A DNA stretch of 64,000 bases from Bacteroides fluxus YIT 12057 (GTDB taxonomy: Bacteria; Bacteroidota; Bacteroidia; Bacteroidales; Bacteroidaceae): contig NZ_GL882614.1 in NCBI RefSeq assembly GCF_000195635.1, positions 182,843-246,842 on the forward strand, read 5' to 3'. The notes under the pieces were generated by a model that had not been told where the DNA came from, searched no databases, and saw only the letters and a program-made list of their open reading frames with translations. Position numbers and translations under genes: made by a program. Shown here in pieces: positions 25,276-35,137 of the stretch (position 1 is its first letter; every line of letters begins with the position of its first letter).

Positions 25276-28200
25276 TTAGAAAGTAACATTAAGTCCGAAG
25301 AGCACAGTACGAGGCAGCGGATAAGTGGCACCGTATCCGGCTGTTGAACCGGAAGTATACTGTATATAGTCAGGTATGGCACAATTACTGCTCGTAAGAT
25401 ACCCCAAATTTTGTCCGGTTACAGAGACGGTCAGTTCCTGGCAACGGAATTTCTGGGTGATAAAGGCAGGTACCTTGTAAGAGAGTTGCAACTCACGGAA
25501 AGCCAGATAGTTTCCTTTAGATGCCCAGAATTCGGATGTACGGATGTAATTGTTGGTTCCACCGGCATCATTCCATACATAACGGGGATATTTAGCGTTG
25601 ACATTGTCTTCCGTCCAAGAATCCCACATATCAGTAGTCATGTTGTAAGTGCCCTGTCCGCAACCGTTAATCCATTGACGAAGGCCATCGTAAGAATGGA
25701 ATCCCAAGCCAAAATCAAAACGCGCATAAAGCGACAGGCCTTTCCAGCTGAAAGTCGTATTAAAACCACCGTTCCACTTCGGTACCAGATTGCCGATTAC
25801 TTTCTGGTCATATTGGTCAATGTAACCGTCACCATTTCTATCTTCATAAATCAAGTCACCCGGCGAAAGTTCATAGGCCATACCAGTCCATCCATACTCC
25901 TGCAATTTCTGCCTTCCCTTTTCACCGGAAAATACAGCTACGCTTTGAGACACATCACAATATCCATCCGGCAAATCTGCAGCAGTCCGTGCCATTTTTA
26001 CAACACCATAACCTACCATTACATCATAAGGAGTCTTTCCCTCCTGAAGGCCACCTACAAAATAGGTTTCATCACCGTTGCCGGTATAAATCTCAGTACC
26101 TCCCTGGCGGTTTCTATCAAGTCCGTTTTCGGGTAATTCCACTATCGTGTTCTTGTTCCATGAGATATTTCCTTTTACATCCCAGTGAAAGTCCTTGTTA
26201 TGAATGAGGTTTGCACCGAATTCCAGTTCAATACCGCGATTACGGAACTTTCCGTTATTATTGGTAACGGATGAGAAGCCGGTGGTTTTAGGTAAAGACA
26301 GTGATGCGTACTTATCGGAAGTCAAACGATCATAGAACGTGAAGCCAAGCGTATATTTGTTAGCCTGGAATCCCAAATCAAGTCCCACTTCAGCAGTACG
26401 TGTCTTTTCCCAACGCAAACTAGGATTAGGAAGCGTACTTATACGATATCCCGTATTTCCATTATAGGTATAGGCTCCGTACTGTCCCTGCAAGGTGTAG
26501 GCACCGATACCGCTGGCATTACCGTTCAAACCAAAGCTGGCACGCACCTTACCATAATTTATGATATGCGTATAATTTTCAAAGAAACCCTCTTGAGAGA
26601 AAATCCATCCAAGAGACACACCCGGGAAAAAGCCCCAACGATTATCTATCAAAGAAGAGTATCCGTCCTCACGAAAAGTGGCAGCCAATATATAGCGTCC
26701 CAAGTAATCATACTGCACTCTACCGAAATAAGACATGATACGCTGTTGTTCGTGTGCAGAGTCAATGACGCGTGCGCCCTCGGCCGTAGAGGTATAGCCC
26801 AGATCCATGAAATCACCGGTAGGAGCATCTTTACCGGAGGCACTGAAGCTCTTATAGCCTCTGTTATAATACTCTGTGCCCGCCATAGCACTGATGGAAT
26901 GGTCACCAAATGTACCGTCATAAGAAAGTACCAGGTTGTAAGTCTGGCCAAGAGTACGATAAAAACTTGCTGATGAAGAGCGGGTCTTGTCAATGGCAGT
27001 TTCCGCTTGGTTGGTATGGTAATCCTTATTGAATGATTCTCCCAGATATTCACTGTATGTCCAAGCCATGGTGCCCTTCAATTTCAGTCCTTTAAGCAAT
27101 GTCGCTTCCAAAGACTGAGTCATGGAGAACTTGTCAGTTTGGTTCTCACGGATAAACCGATCCAATTCGTAAGCAAAGTTTCCGTCTGCCGTTGAACTAC
27201 CCAGCAACAGATTTCCCTCTTCGTCTGCCAGACGCATAGTAGGAGGCATTGACATCTGACGGCCAAAGTAACGACCATCCCCCTGGCTTCTGGGATTATC
27301 GGCCAAATAGTTTGCACGGTTATAGTTGAAAATAGAAGTTGATTCCAACCATTTGGCAATTTTATAATTTCCGGTCAACGAGAAAGAATAGCGTTGATAG
27401 AATGTTCCTACCCCGAAACCATCGGCGTCATAATACCCTAATCCGGCATAATACTTTCCCCTGTCGTTTCCACCAGAAAAACTCAAATTATAATCTTGGG
27501 TGATAGCCGGATTCTTGACGTTGTAGTCAAAAGCATCCGTATCTTTATATAAAATCCTGGCATCACTAACCGGGTCGTCCATCAAACGCCATCCTTTACC
27601 AAGAAGTGCATCCTGTTCTGCACTACCCGTATATTTCATTATATTGTAAATAGTGCTTGCATCAAGCTGCGTCCTGCCGATACCTGCCGGATGATTGGCT
27701 GAATTCAAGTTGGCAGAGGCTGCCCACGGAGTATTGGCAAGCGCCTTCCGCATCCAGTAGATATAGCCTTCCGCATCCATCATGTCATACTGTTTGACAA
27801 AGTATTGCGCTCCCACCTTCATATTGAACGTAACTGCGGCTTTTCCGGCTTTCCCTTGTTTGGTAGTGATAAGCACCACACCGTTGGATGCACGGGCACC
27901 ATACAAGGCAGTAGCTCCCGCATCCTTTAAAATCTCCATCGACTCAATATCATTGGAGTTCAAGTCACTTAGACCTTCCGGACGAATCTGCCCGTCCACG
28001 ACTACGATAGGCGACCCTGTACCGTCAAAGTTAGTACCACCGCGAAGTACAATGGAAGGCGTGCTGCCGGCAAAACCAGAAGTTTGCTTCACTTTCAAAC
28101 CGGCCACAGCACCTACAAGTGCCTGGGCAGGGTCACCATACGATCCCATAGTAAGCGTTTCTTCACCTACTTTCGAAATGGAGTTTGTCAATTTGCCTCG

Positions 28201-28590
28201 TTTCTGCTTAATGCCATACCCCATTACCACTACTTCATCCAAAGTTTGGGCATCCTCCTTCAATACAATGGAAAGTGCCTTTCCTTCCCACTTCACTTCC
28301 TGTGTCTGATAGCCCACAAATGAAATTTGAAGAATGTCGCCTGTTTTAACGTTGCCCAAAGAAAAGTCACCATCCAATCCTGTGATGACTCCATTACTGG
28401 TTCCCTTTACCACTACAGATGCACCGATTACACTTTCACCGGTTTCATCTTTGACAATACCCGTGCACGTACCACTCTGTTGTGTGATTTTTACAGCAGC
28501 CACATCCGGACTGGCTACCGCATAAGCTGTTCCTGCTGATATTCCCATGAGAAACAGCACCATGCTGACCGATCTAAATCGTTTTAACAT
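25276..28590 (-). CDS. SusC/RagA-family TonB-dependent outer-membrane transporter
   Basis: 1104 residues from the ATG at 28590 (MLKRFRSVSM), chosen because a normal signal peptide starts there; an in-frame ATG 45 bases upstream would add an odd hydrophobic tail. After the signal (to about residue 30) comes a CarboxypepD_reg-like domain (TGIVKDETGESVIGASVVVKG), a TonB-box-like LDEVVVMGYG, the plug (ASNGVVLITTKQGKAG) and a 22-strand barrel ending PLPRTVLFGLNVTF. It imports a ligand delivered by the SusD partner. No promoter box lies between the ATG and the left inverted repeat at 28644; the only boxes are inside the putative invertible segment. Confidence 0.94.
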   Translation of the reverse strand: MLKRFRSVSMVLFLMGISAGTAYAVASPDVAAVKITQQSGTCTGIVKDETGESVIGASVVVKGTSNGVITGLDGDFSLGNVKTGDILQISFVGYQTQEVKWEGKALSIVLKEDAQTLDEVVVMGYGIKQKRGKLTNSISKVGEETLTMGSYGDPAQALVGAVAGLKVKQTSGFAGSTPSIVLRGGTNFDGTGSPIVVVDGQIRPEGLSDLNSNDIESMEILKDAGATALYGARASNGVVLITTKQGKAGKAAVTFNMKVGAQYFVKQYDMMDAEGYIYWMRKALANTPWAASANLNSANHPAGIGRTQLDASTIYNIMKYTGSAEQDALLGKGWRLMDDPVSDARILYKDTDAFDYNVKNPAITQDYNLSFSGGNDRGKYYAGLGYYDADGFGVGTFYQRYSFSLTGNYKIAKWLESTSIFNYNRANYLADNPRSQGDGRYFGRQMSMPPTMRLADEEGNLLLGSSTADGNFAYELDRFIRENQTDKFSMTQSLEATLLKGLKLKGTMAWTYSEYLGESFNKDYHTNQAETAIDKTRSSSASFYRTLGQTYNLVLSYDGTFGDHSISAMAGTEYYNRGYKSFSASGKDAPTGDFMDLGYTSTAEGARVIDSAHEQQRIMSYFGRVQYDYLGRYILAATFREDGYSSLIDNRWGFFPGVSLGWIFSQEGFFENYTHIINYGKVRASFGLNGNASGIGAYTLQGQYGAYTYNGNTGYRISTLPNPSLRWEKTRTAEVGLDLGFQANKYTLGFTFYDRLTSDKYASLSLPKTTGFSSVTNNNGKFRNRGIELEFGANLIHNKDFHWDVKGNISWNKNTIVELPENGLDRNRQGGTEIYTGNGDETYFVGGLQEGKTPYDVMVGYGVVKMARTAADLPDGYCDVSQSVAVFSGEKGRQKLQEYGWTGMAYELSPGDLIYEDRNGDGYIDQYDQKVIGNLVPKWNGGFNTTFSWKGLSLYARFDFGLGFHSYDGLRQWINGCGQGTYNMTTDMWDSWTEDNVNAKYPRYVWNDAGGTNNYIRTSEFWASKGNYLAFRELQLSYKVPAFITQKFRCQELTVSVTGQNLGYLTSSNCAIPDYIQYTSGSTAGYGATYPLPRTVLFGLNVTF

Positions 28591-28643
28591 AACTGTTTTT
28601 TTAATATTAATAATAAAGTTAACAATGTACTCCACAAAGCAGT

Positions 28644-29031
28644 AAGTACTTTTAGAACTAACTTAACGTGTATATTTCTCTTGAAAGAAAACCAAGAAGG
28701 ATAGTAATTTCATTGAAAACATAAATTGAGATCTAAAAAGGTATCTATTGTTCTACCGGGAAGTATATTTGTTATACCTCATTCATGGCTATGTGATACT
28801 TTTTATTGATTTTAACGGCAATCCTTCGATAAATTAAATATTTTAGATAAACACAATCATATCCCTTATTAATATAAATAAAACAAGGATTCTGATAGAT
28901 ATATTTTATTTAATAAACGGAATTCATGAATTAATTAGAAAATATTTTTATTAAATATGTTCTGATAACAAAAATATTATTATTTTTGCAGCGAAAATTG
29001 TGCTTTTACAAGTATAGTTCTAAAAGAACTT
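28644..29031. repeat. Putative invertible promoter segment (inverton) upstream of susC
   Basis: Inverted repeats AAGTACTTTTAGAACTA (28644-28660) and TAGTTCTAAAAGAACTT (29015-29031) match at 16 of 17 positions and bound 354 AT-rich bases. Each repeat is itself a dyad, AGTTC-N5-GAACT with one change on the left, the shape of a tyrosine or serine recombinase site. Inside, a box TATTTTTGCA (28981-28990) points away from susC; after inversion it would lie at about 28694-28687 facing susC, giving a leader near 90 bases. From memory, similar dyads bound invertible promoters of surface-protein genes in B. fragilis; I cannot verify this here. No recombinase gene is in the window. Confidence 0.65.
28981..28988 (+). 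promoter_or_regulatory. -7 box inside the putative inverton
   Basis: TATTTTTG followed by CA, on the plus strand, so pointing away from susC in this assembly. A second TATTTTTG on the minus strand (28976-28969) forms a dyad with it but lacks the TTTGC extension seen at most boxes in this window, which makes the plus-strand one the better candidate and the present state OFF. Confidence 0.5.
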
Positions 29032-29117
29032 GGTTTTAAGACAAGTGTATCAAAACTCTGAAAAGGTATCTCTCTCTCTTTCAGACATCCCTCTTTTTTC
29101 TATAAATCGGCCGGTAG

Positions 29118-30314
29118 TTATCCTTTCTTCAGATTAGGCAGGAACCAAGCCACCAGTCCCAACAAAGGCATGAATGCACACACATTATAGACCGCTTCTA
29201 TGCCATGCTTGTCCGCCATGGAGCCCAATACAGCCGAAGCAATTCCAGCAACCCCAAAGGCGAAGCCAAAGAACAGGCCCGAAACCAACCCCAATTTATT
29301 GGGAAGCAGCTCCTGTGCATACAATAATATAGCGGGGAAAGCAGAAGAAAGCATCAGTCCTACACAGAAGCTAAGCACTATCGTCCACATCAACCCGACA
29401 TGAGGCATCAGCATGCTGAACGGTGCTGTACCGAGAATGGATGCCCAAATCACATACTTGCGCCCTACCTTGTCCCCCACCGGACCTCCTACCAGAGTTC
29501 CTATGGCAGTTGCCACCAAGAAGATAAACAGAAACAATTGTGACTGCTGCACGGTGACGCCAAACTTATGGATAAGATAAAAAGTATAATAGCTGGTCAA
29601 ACTTGCCATATAAATGTATTTGGAAAAGATCAGTACCAACAGAATGCTTATGGCGAAGACTGTCATCCCGGAAGAAAGAGGACGCTCTAACTTTCCTACC
29701 ACAAATGCCGGACGTTTCCTTATATGATTCAAGTAGGAACGGAACCAGCGACAAATAGGTATCATCACCATAATCGCCATCACGGCAAAAACAGCAAACA
29801 AGGCAATGTGACGCCTCCCGTAAGGTGCCACCAGCAAAGCTACCAGCAACGGTCCGAGCGAACCACCTAAATTACCGCCCACCTGAAATAAAGATTGTGC
29901 CAACCCACGTTTTCCGCCTGAAGCCAGAAAAGCGATACGCGACGCTTCCGGATGCAACACGGAAGAACCGATACCGACTACAAACACTGAAGCCAGCAGC
30001 CAATACAGATTAGTGGCGAAAGCCAGATTCATTATACCTACCAGAGTAAAGCTCATGCCTATCGGCAAGGACCAGGCAAGAGGGCGTTTATCAAAAAGCA
30101 ATCCCATCAAAGGCTGAAACACAGATGCCGACATTTGATAGACCAGTGTAATCAGACCAATCTGAGCAAAGCTCAAAGAAAGATCTTCCTTGAACAAAGG
30201 ATATACCGCTGAAATTACCGACTGCATCATGTCATTCAGGCAGTGAGAAATGCTTAATGCAATAAGTATAGGAAAAGCAATTCTGCGAATGGGAGGTCTT
30301 TGGTTCTGCATCAT
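29118..30314 (-). CDS. MFS transporter, fosmidomycin-resistance (Fsr) type
   Basis: 398 residues with 12 predicted membrane helices. The opening HCLNDMMQSVISAVYPLFK, the following LIYQMSASVFQPLMGL-like stretch and GIGSSVLHPEASRIAFLASGGKRGLAQSLFQVGGNLGGSLGPLL are characteristic of the Fsr subgroup of inner-membrane drug/H+ antiporters. The natural substrate is unknown. It has its own -7 box (30350-30343), and the putative inverton lies just beyond its 3' end, which could allow transcription from that segment to run antisense into this gene. Confidence 0.88.
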   Translation of the reverse strand: MMQNQRPPIRRIAFPILIALSISHCLNDMMQSVISAVYPLFKEDLSLSFAQIGLITLVYQMSASVFQPLMGLLFDKRPLAWSLPIGMSFTLVGIMNLAFATNLYWLLASVFVVGIGSSVLHPEASRIAFLASGGKRGLAQSLFQVGGNLGGSLGPLLVALLVAPYGRRHIALFAVFAVMAIMVMIPICRWFRSYLNHIRKRPAFVVGKLERPLSSGMTVFAISILLVLIFSKYIYMASLTSYYTFYLIHKFGVTVQQSQLFLFIFLVATAIGTLVGGPVGDKVGRKYVIWASILGTAPFSMLMPHVGLMWTIVLSFCVGLMLSSAFPAILLYAQELLPNKLGLVSGLFFGFAFGVAGIASAVLGSMADKHGIEAVYNVCAFMPLLGLVAWFLPNLKKG

Positions 30315-30342
30315 CTTATACTGTCTTTTATAAAAACCGGTG

Positions 30343-30350
30343 CAAAGTTA
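30343..30350 (-). promoter_or_regulatory. -7 box for the Fsr-type transporter
   Basis: TAACTTTG followed by CACC on the minus strand, 28 bases upstream of the ATG. Confidence 0.55.
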
Positions 30351-30441
30351 TATAAAGAAATGAATCCCCTTCCTTTCTCCACCAACCTTTTCATAAGGAA
30401 TTTCAGAGATACGGAAAGGGATTCTTGTTTCTATTCCATCA

Positions 30442-31779
30442 TCAGTTCAACAATCCGGGATTGGCTTCCAGCGCCTCTTTAGGAATGGCAAGCGTGTATC
30501 GGGCATCATTCTCTTCCAATACATACGTCTTGCCACCAAGCACTTTCTCCAGCCGCGGACGGGTAGTACGCCGGAGATCGAACCAGCGGTGTCCTTCAAA
30601 TGCCAGTTCGCGGGCACGCTCATCCAGAATTTCTTTTACCAAAGCTTCCTTGCTCATTTCATTGACTGCAGCAGCTTTTACAGGATAAGCCTCCGGAGCG
30701 TAACGTTTCTGCATCAATGCCAGCAACCGGGCACGCGCCTGCGGCAATCGGTCCATCCGGGCAGCAGCCTCAGCGGCCGTCAAGTACATTTCACCTACAC
30801 GGAAAGTACACAGGAAATTATTGCTTCCCGCCTTCTTGCTCTTCCGGAATCCGTCTTCATCCGCTGCAGCAAAATATTTGTCCAGGCGCATGTCCTTCTC
30901 TGCATAAAGGGCAAGAAAATCCGGAGTGGCCAGGGCAGCCCCATTGATGGTGCTACTCAAAGAGATTTCCAACGCAGCAATATTCTCCACAGATTTATAA
31001 CTGTTGGGTACATCGGCGGCGGCATCGTTCAAATCTTCCAGAACGGATTTTCCTGCAAGTACAGCCTCGGCTGCATCCCAAGCCTCCTGCCATTCTCCTT
31101 TATATAAAGATACGCGTGACTGAAGCGCCTCTACCGAAGCCACATTGAAACGATAGGAGAATCTCTGCTCCCACTCCGTTTCCGTAATCAACTTACGGGC
31201 TTCATCAATATCAGACTGGACAGAAGCATAAACTTCCTTCACTGTATTACGTTTCAAGACTTTCTCCAAGTCCGTGTCCAGCTTCAGCGGTACCGCTTTC
31301 GTATCCAAAGCACCCTCTTTGGTGTAAGGTTGACCATAAAGGTTTACCAACAAGAAATGCACATAGGCACGGAGCATATACGCTTCTCCCACGAGCTGGT
31401 TTATATCTTTTCCAGAACCGTCCTTGATATCACTTCTGCTCTCTATGACATGGTTCGCTATAAAAAGCACATTATAATATTTAGCCCATTCAAACGACGA
31501 AGTATAAGCGTTGGGCGCCAAGTCATTCCAGCGTTCTATATCCATGTAATAGTTCTGGTCATATTCATTATCCCTGACCCGCATTTCGTCGGAACGGAAG
31601 CAAGCCATCCCCCGGTCGCTGAAATTGCTCACGTCCTTGTACGAACGGGCAAGCAGCGCCCTATACTCAGCCAAGGAATTAGGAATGACGCTACCGGTAG
31701 GCTGTATGTCCAGATAGTTGTCGCAGGCAGCAAGCAGCAGCATGCAACCCATTATCATCAAACTTATTGTTTTCTTCAT
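30442..31779 (-). CDS. SusD/RagB-family lipoprotein of the metalloprotease operon
   Basis: 445 residues, shorter than glycan-type SusD proteins (500-580). Lipobox LAAC (Cys19), then DNYLDIQPTGSVIPNSLAEYRALL, a RagB-like opening. Helical TPR-type body with YMLRAYVHFLLVNLYGQPY and a closing REILDERARELAFEGHRWFDLRRTTRP-like segment. It follows its SusC partner by 19 bases. The pairing with a secreted metalloprotease suggests peptide rather than glycan capture, as for RagAB of Porphyromonas, but this is inference. Confidence 0.9.
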   Translation of the reverse strand: MKKTISLMIMGCMLLLAACDNYLDIQPTGSVIPNSLAEYRALLARSYKDVSNFSDRGMACFRSDEMRVRDNEYDQNYYMDIERWNDLAPNAYTSSFEWAKYYNVLFIANHVIESRSDIKDGSGKDINQLVGEAYMLRAYVHFLLVNLYGQPYTKEGALDTKAVPLKLDTDLEKVLKRNTVKEVYASVQSDIDEARKLITETEWEQRFSYRFNVASVEALQSRVSLYKGEWQEAWDAAEAVLAGKSVLEDLNDAAADVPNSYKSVENIAALEISLSSTINGAALATPDFLALYAEKDMRLDKYFAAADEDGFRKSKKAGSNNFLCTFRVGEMYLTAAEAAARMDRLPQARARLLALMQKRYAPEAYPVKAAAVNEMSKEALVKEILDERARELAFEGHRWFDLRRTTRPRLEKVLGGKTYVLEENDARYTLAIPKEALEANPGLLN

Positions 31780-31798
31780 TTTCTTTCTGTTTTTGGAA

Positions 31799-34700
31799 TT
31801 AGAAATTCAGACTCAAGCTAAATGTTACAGACTTCGGCACAGGAGTGGCATAAGGATTGTACATTGATTCCGGATCCATATAGTTATCATATCCCGAACC
31901 GAACACAAACAGATTACGGCCTTCCATAGATACCGTAGCCGAATTCATCCCCAGACGTTTCGTCAGGATCTCGGGGATACGGTATCCCAGGCGCAGATTC
32001 TGCAGGCGCACATAGTTGAGTTTCTTTACCCATATATCCAGATCCCTCCAGATAGACTTAGAGTCATACCAGGAATATTCTTCCGGATTGGAGGCACTTG
32101 TCATAAAAGCCGGAAACTTTGCATCCGGATTCTCGGGTGTCCAACGGTTCAAGACATCACGGTTGTAATTCTTGCCATAGTCCGGATTGATAATTTCATA
32201 CGAAGGCTGGGTACGTACATATCCGCCGAACGTCAATGAGAAGTTGGCGCTCAGTTCCCAATTCTTATAACTGAACGTATTAATCAGACCTCCTGTATAT
32301 GGTGCGTCGCTGCTCCCTATATACGAATAGAAAGTTCTCTCCTCGGCAGCAGTCACATCGGAAGAGGCAATGCCGATCCCCCACTCATCCTTCAGACGGT
32401 AAAGTTCCTTCAGAGTCACTTTCTCCCCTTCCGGATTATAGAACATCATGTTTCCGGTCTCTTTATCCACACCCGCAGTCTTCAGCGCGAAGATGGCTCC
32501 TACAGGATAGCCTTCACGCCCCGGGGTAGTCTGCTGTTCGGGAATGTTTTCCTGCAACACTTTATTGCCGTTATAGGCAAAGTTGAAGTTTGTGTACCAG
32601 GAGAAGTTCTTCGTCGTTACATTACGTGTAGATAAGCTGATTTCCACCCCTTTATTTTCCATACTGGCCCAATTGACATTCATGGAAGTGAAGCCGGTTT
32701 CCAGAGGAAGCATACGCAAGGCAATCAAGTCGGTACCCTTGCGATAATAATAGTCCACACTCAGGTTGATGGCCTGGTTCAATACAGAAAAATCAAAACC
32801 GGCATTGACCGATTGTGTCTTTTCCCAACGCAGCTTCTTATTGGGAGCAGAGTTAATGACAATCATATCTTCCGACATGCCGGGCAGGATACTTTCCGAT
32901 TTATAAGTCCCCAGCAGGAATGGAGAAGTATTCTTGTCTATATTTCCCTGCAGACCGTAAGAGGCCCGGAACACCAAGTTGTCAATCCACTTTGCCTGCT
33001 GCATAAACGGCTCCTGCGACAGGCGCCACAATGCACTGACAGAATAAAGAGGAAGATAGCGGTATTTCTTATCCACGCCGAAAAGGTCGGAACCGTCAAA
33101 ACGGATACTTCCCCCCACCGTATAGCGGTTCAACAAAGAATAAGAGGCTGTTGAGTAGAAAGATACGTACGCATTCTCCTTATAAGTGGTCTGGTGAAGC
33201 GGGAAAGACGCGGCATAGCTCTCATTGGGGAAAATCACCGGTTTGGTGGTCAATGTCTTACGGTCAAAGCCATATCCGGCGGAAAACAAGGTTTCATACC
33301 ACGTCTTGCGCAGTTCGGTACCCGCCATCACTTCCAGTTCGTGGATATCATTGAAGCTGTCACGATATTCTCCCATCGCCTTCCAGGTAATCTGGGAGTT
33401 GGAGTTTTCGTATGACTTCTGCATACCTCCTTCGGGCAGGAAGTGCTTGGTTTCACCGTCTTGGGAGTATTCACTCTGCTTATAATAATAACGCATGGCA
33501 TAACTTTCCCAGTCTGCAATCTCTTCTCTGGAGGTTTTCTCCAGCTGATAGCCGAATTGGGAAGTCAGCTTCAGTTTATCATTGAAACGCAACTCCGCAT
33601 CAAATATGGATGAGAAAGAGTTCACCACACCTTCATTGGACGTGTTCCGGCGTTCTTCAAAGATATTGAATCCTAAATCCTTGTACGTATTATTCTGTAT
33701 ATCGTAATCATAATTATAGTTCCCGTCTTTATCGTAAAGTTCAAAATACGGATTCGCCTTACGTGAATAAAAGACGGGGTTGGACATGCCGTACTTGTCC
33801 GTCAGGTAATTGGTATTCTTGCGGCGGTTGGCAAACAGGGAAGCCCCCACCTTCAGTATTCGGTTCACCTTATAAGAGGTCTTGCCTACAAGGTTGAAGC
33901 GATCCATACCCACTCCGTCTATATTCCCATTTTCCTTAAAATAACCGAAAGACGTATAGTAAGTAACCCTTTCCGTGCCACCGGAAAGGCTCAAATTGTA
34001 TTCCTGACTGAAAGCATCACGGAAAAGGATGTCTCCCCAATCCGTATTGACACTCTTCAAGCGATTGATGGCAGCCTGCGTCTCACTGCTCAGCGCATCC
34101 CACCCTCCGGACCGGAAGGCCGTCAGTTCATTGTAGTCAGAGAGAATATTATAGACTCCTCCCTTATGGTTTTCCGGCGAATAGTCATTGCGAATCATAT
34201 CCATCTCCAGCCCGACCTTCTCCGCCGAGTTCAGCAAGTTCAGCCGCTTCAGGCTCAACGTAGGAGTATAAGTAAATCTGGAAGAGAAATTGATAACCGG
34301 TTTCCCTACCTTGCCCTTCTTGGTCGTAATCACAATCACACCATTGGCAGCACGCGCTCCATAGATGGCCGTTGCCGCGGCATCCTTCAATATTGTGATG
34401 TTCTCGATGTCCGCTGGATTCAAGCCCGCAATGGAAGATTGCTTCATATTGGTGATGTCATTCAGCTCATCCGGCTCGGGCACATCCGTCCCTTCCAAAG
34501 GAATGCCGTCCAATACCCACAAAGGATCCTGCGTGCCGTTCAATGAGGCGGTACCACGGATACGTATCTTTGCCGGAGCGCCCGGGGCACCGGAAGTCGG
34601 GCTTACGGAAAGTCCGGCAATCTGTCCGGCAAGCGCCTGGTCTATACTCTTTACCGCACCGATGGTTTCATCCGATATATCCAGTTTGGATACGGCAGCC

Positions 34701-35092
34701 GTCAGTTTGCGGCGCTCCACCGTCTGATAACCCGTCACAACAACAGCGTCGAGCATCTGTGCAGAAGTATGAAGAGTTATCTCATACCGATCTTTTCCCG
34801 AAACAAGTTTTACCTCTTGAACCTCGTATCCCACATAACTGCAAAAGATACGGGTTACTCCCGAAGGGATGCTGATAGAGAACCGGCCTTCCACGTCGGT
34901 GATAACTCCAACCGTAGTCTGAGAGCTTCCCGCCTTTTTCAAGTCTTCCGCCGTTACATAAACGGAAGCGCCGATAAGCGGAAGGTTATCCTCTGAAGAT
35001 ATTACTACACCCTGCACCTGTCTGTCCGCAGCAAAGGCGGAAGACAAAGCACCCACAAGGCATAGCAAAACGATTAATAAACGTTTTTCCAT
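31799..35092 (-). CDS. SusC/RagA-family TonB-dependent transporter of the metalloprotease operon
   Basis: 1097 residues. Signal peptide 1-21 (LVGALSSAFAADRQ), CarboxypepD_reg-like domain (VQGVVISSEDNLPLIGASVYV, with an insertion before TDVEGRFSI), TonB-box-like LDAVVVTGYQTVERRK, plug (IRGTASLNGTQDPLWVLDGIPLEG, ARAANGVIVITTKKGK) and a barrel closing PVPKSVTFSLSLNF. It sits 45 bases after the metalloprotease gene and 19 bases before the SusD gene, so the three are one operon. It would import the products released or bound by its neighbours. Confidence 0.94.
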   Translation of the reverse strand: MEKRLLIVLLCLVGALSSAFAADRQVQGVVISSEDNLPLIGASVYVTAEDLKKAGSSQTTVGVITDVEGRFSISIPSGVTRIFCSYVGYEVQEVKLVSGKDRYEITLHTSAQMLDAVVVTGYQTVERRKLTAAVSKLDISDETIGAVKSIDQALAGQIAGLSVSPTSGAPGAPAKIRIRGTASLNGTQDPLWVLDGIPLEGTDVPEPDELNDITNMKQSSIAGLNPADIENITILKDAAATAIYGARAANGVIVITTKKGKVGKPVINFSSRFTYTPTLSLKRLNLLNSAEKVGLEMDMIRNDYSPENHKGGVYNILSDYNELTAFRSGGWDALSSETQAAINRLKSVNTDWGDILFRDAFSQEYNLSLSGGTERVTYYTSFGYFKENGNIDGVGMDRFNLVGKTSYKVNRILKVGASLFANRRKNTNYLTDKYGMSNPVFYSRKANPYFELYDKDGNYNYDYDIQNNTYKDLGFNIFEERRNTSNEGVVNSFSSIFDAELRFNDKLKLTSQFGYQLEKTSREEIADWESYAMRYYYKQSEYSQDGETKHFLPEGGMQKSYENSNSQITWKAMGEYRDSFNDIHELEVMAGTELRKTWYETLFSAGYGFDRKTLTTKPVIFPNESYAASFPLHQTTYKENAYVSFYSTASYSLLNRYTVGGSIRFDGSDLFGVDKKYRYLPLYSVSALWRLSQEPFMQQAKWIDNLVFRASYGLQGNIDKNTSPFLLGTYKSESILPGMSEDMIVINSAPNKKLRWEKTQSVNAGFDFSVLNQAINLSVDYYYRKGTDLIALRMLPLETGFTSMNVNWASMENKGVEISLSTRNVTTKNFSWYTNFNFAYNGNKVLQENIPEQQTTPGREGYPVGAIFALKTAGVDKETGNMMFYNPEGEKVTLKELYRLKDEWGIGIASSDVTAAEERTFYSYIGSSDAPYTGGLINTFSYKNWELSANFSLTFGGYVRTQPSYEIINPDYGKNYNRDVLNRWTPENPDAKFPAFMTSASNPEEYSWYDSKSIWRDLDIWVKKLNYVRLQNLRLGYRIPEILTKRLGMNSATVSMEGRNLFVFGSGYDNYMDPESMYNPYATPVPKSVTFSLSLNF

Positions 35093-35137
35093 GCGTCACA
35101 CTAAAAATAAAATTAATACTCTATTGAAATTGCTCCT

